A stretch of 64,000 bases of DNA from Hymenopus coronatus. Its lineage: Eukaryota > Arthropoda > Insecta > Mantodea > Hymenopodidae. The notes beneath the pieces are model-generated. The model ran no database searches and was not told the DNA's origin. It was given only the letters and a program-made list of their open reading frames with translations. The stretch is taken from assembly GCA_030762935.1 (NCBI GenBank), contig CM060880.1:10450501-10514500 (forward strand), given 5' to 3'. Made by a program: the position numbers and the translations under genes. The first letter of the stretch is position 1, and the number at the start of each line of letters is the position of its first letter. Positions 61,950 to 64,000 of the stretch are shown in pieces.

Positions 61950-62748
61950 CCCTTCACATGACTTTCTCTACATCTCTGCAACAAATTATTGTTAAAAAGC
62001 TTATGCTTACATTTATTTCATTACTTATTACTTGCTTCCTTGTACACAGATGCGAAATAAGGGAGTACCATAGGTTAAAGTGATAGTCAAAAGCTGGTTG
62101 CTATGTGACAAGTTCCTCTGTTTGTATGGACAAGAGCTGACAAATTCCTGAATGAGAAAAGTATAAGTTTTTCAAAGCTGACACTAAAAACAATGGACAT
62201 CTAAAAAACGATCAACTCTACGAAAGAAACAAAAATGTATACAACGTAAATTGTGTGTTTTAATATGCTCTACTTTTTTATGGTAAGTTTTTATCTATTT
62301 CTTACGATTTAGCAGTTATGCAAAATTCCGTAAAATTCATCCAGAATGAAGGAGTCTTCAGAGGTTATTCCCAAAACTCAAGATATAGGTACATTTTATT
62401 TGCCATGTAAATATCTGTAATGTAGGATATTTTAAACAAAATCATTAGCTATCTTTGAGAAAATTCAAATTTTCGAAAACTTTTTCCATTAAAGGGTAGT
62501 TGGGCTGGGGGTATTTTCTTCGAAATGTTCTTGTCGCATCCTTGGAAGATATTGAACTTAAATACCAAGTTTGGTATTTAATGGACTTTTCGTTTTTTAG
62601 CTATGCTGCCTCTACACATACACACACAGATATACACACGCGCGCGCCTTTCTTGGATTCAGGTGAAATCTCGATATCGAATTTTCGGGTGGTGGGATGC
62701 ATTACCTTCTCTATACACTATGTAAATAGTACATGTAGAGAAAGTATA
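61950..62748 (+). repeat. Repeat A copy 13
   Basis: Sense from CCTTCACATGACTTTCTCTA to TGTAGAGAAAGTATAAA, nearly full length; a short deletion removes the AGGGTCCCC block near 62655. Confidence 0.88.
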
Positions 62749-62754
62749 AATGAG

Positions 62755-63045
62755 GATACATGTCTGCATAGAAAGAAATTTAGTTCAACGCTACAAGAAC
62801 TTTTATTTTGACAGCGTGGGGCCAATATGTTACAATACGCCTCTCTCCGCGTTTAGGTTCTGTAGACTTTGACTCTTATGATTTATATCTCGCGAAAGCT
62901 TCAAAATAAATGTTTGAAATTTAGGAAAATGGGAAAATAATTGCATGTATGTAAAAGCAAAGTCCAAGCAATTCGTACTCAACACAGATATTCGGAAGCT
63001 TTGCTAGGTCAGTCTTGGGTGATAACTTCAGATTGTATCTTCAAC
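62755..63045. other. Unassigned, CpG-containing, leading into the CRE cluster
   Basis: No gene or repeat could be identified. Confidence 0.35.
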
Positions 63046-63049
63046 ACCA

Positions 63050-63330
63050 GGCACGCACTTCCGACCAGTGACGTCACGCACATCATACGTCTTGTATTGC
63101 ACGGAATGTAGTTACAGAACTCTTTTGGCACAGCTCCAGGTCAAGGTCATGTGACGTCACCTACTTTAAACGTCTACATTTTACTCTCGACGGTTGGGTG
63201 GGGAGGGGGGTTGTGCCCCCGATTTTATTTCGTCACGTGACTCGCAGTCGTCAGTCACCACGCACTTCCGGATCCGCGCAGGGTAACATGTTTTCATGCG
63301 ACCCTTCAAGCAACGCTGCTGCAGGAATCC
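63050..63330. promoter_or_regulatory. Cluster of transcription-factor-like sites (2 CREs, nuclear-receptor half-sites, E-box)
   Basis: A repeat-free, CpG-rich stretch holds two perfect palindromic CREs, TGACGTCA, at 63069-63076 and 63152-63159. AGGTCAAGGTCA, which includes the FTZ-F1/ERR site TCAAGGTCA, lies just before the second one. TCACGTGA lies at 63233-63240 and the ETS-like CTTCCGG near 63265. Two exact CREs within 90 bp are unlikely by chance. No adjacent coding exon is recognised, so whether it is a promoter or an enhancer, and of which gene, is unknown. Confidence 0.45.
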
Positions 63331-63427
63331 TGAAAACATCCATCGAGAAAATCGGCTAAAAATTAACACACTAAACAACTGAATGTCTAGGACATTATTT
63401 TATTATCCTGTGCCGAGATTTATGCAC

Positions 63428-64000
63428 ATATTACTTTCTCTACACGTACTATGTACACATTGTATAGAGAGGGTATTGTATTGCACCCAAAAAGTCGATA
63501 CCGAGATTTCACCGGAAATACATGTTTTGGGTCCCCCTGAATAAAAAAAAGCATCTTTTGGAAAAAGGTCCGTGTGTGTATGTGTGTAGACAGCATAGCT
63601 CAAAAGCGAAAAGAGCGTTAAATACCAAGAAAATCCCCCCCACCCCAACTACCCTTTACATGGAACTTTTTTCGAAAAGTTTTATTTTCTCAAAAATGGC
63701 TAACGATTTTGATTAAAATATCGTATATTAAAGATATTTACCTGACAAATAATAGTATATATTGAATTTTCTGGGAAGAGCCTCTGAAGACTACTTTATT
63801 CTGGATGAATTTTACGAAATTTTGCATAATTGCTAAACCGTAAGAAATAGACAGAGACTTAGCAGACAAAAAATGTAGAGCACATTAAAACACACAATTT
63901 ATGTTATATACATTTTCTTCAAGGAGTTGGTCGTTTTAGAGATATACCTTGTTTTTGGTTTAGGCTTTGAAAAACTTGTATTTTTCTCATACAGAAATTT
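63428..64000 (-). repeat. Repeat A copy 14 (cut by the window edge)
   Basis: Antisense from TTACTTTCTCTACACGTACT, continuing past 64000; CpGs intact (TCGATACCGAGATTTCACCG). Confidence 0.88.

Overview
This window is animal nuclear DNA, almost certainly from an insect with a large, repeat-rich genome. A cockroach or termite is my best guess, from the repeat types and the low coding density; I could not test it. Fewer than 2.5 kb of the 64 kb is recognisable host coding sequence, and all of it belongs to one gene on the minus strand: the histone H3K27 demethylase UTX/KDM6A (Utx). Eleven exons between 45,238 and 4,526 encode most of the N-terminal TPR domain (exons 1-5) followed by a long, low-complexity, Gln/Pro/Ser/Thr-rich linker (exons 6-11). 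The exons join in frame into about 825 codons with AG acceptors throughout, provided the donor of exon 9 is read as a non-canonical GC-AG site. Both gene ends are missing: the first TPR repeats are not seen upstream of 45,238, and the catalytic JmjC and zinc-binding domains must lie left of position 1.

The introns and the flanking 17 kb are mostly mobile DNA. The most abundant family, called Repeat A here, is 0.8-0.9 kb long, has one palindromic end and appears about 14 times, some copies nested or head-to-head. There are several tRNA-derived SINE families, four with clear target-site duplications (SINE-c at 17.3 and 47.7 kb, SINE-b at 39.9 kb, SINE-d at 43.9 kb). Remnants of non-LTR retrotransposons lie at 2.75-4.1, 35.6 and 56.8 kb, and relics of DNA-transposon transposases at 7.4, 26.2, 34.1 and 36.7 kb. 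There are also a TIR element at 25.81-26.67 kb, a foldback element carrying a 40-bp tandem array at 58.2-58.9 kb, and a 63-bp minisatellite at 38.3-39.8 kb that is open on the minus strand for 448 codons.

Layout from left to right: 0-4.5 kb, repeats and an old LINE; 4.5-5.3 kb, the long linker exon; 5.3-19.3 kb, linker exons with introns holding transposon relics; 19.3-29.2 kb, TPR exons 3-5 and the start of the linker; 29.2-43.3 kb, a 14-kb intron packed with repeats and the minisatellite; 43.3-45.2 kb, TPR exons 1-2; 46.6-47.1 kb, a CpG-rich candidate promoter or 5' exon; 47-64 kb, no recognisable host gene and many young-looking repeats. Copies of Repeat A tend to have lost CpGs left of about 46.6 kb and kept them to the right. 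This suggests that a methylated gene body ends near 46.6 kb and that a Utx promoter lies there. I found no convincing unknown multi-gene system; the most interesting signals are this CpG boundary, the GC-AG intron, the palindromic-ended Repeat A family, the foldback element and a short retroposon with a twin-priming-like inversion.
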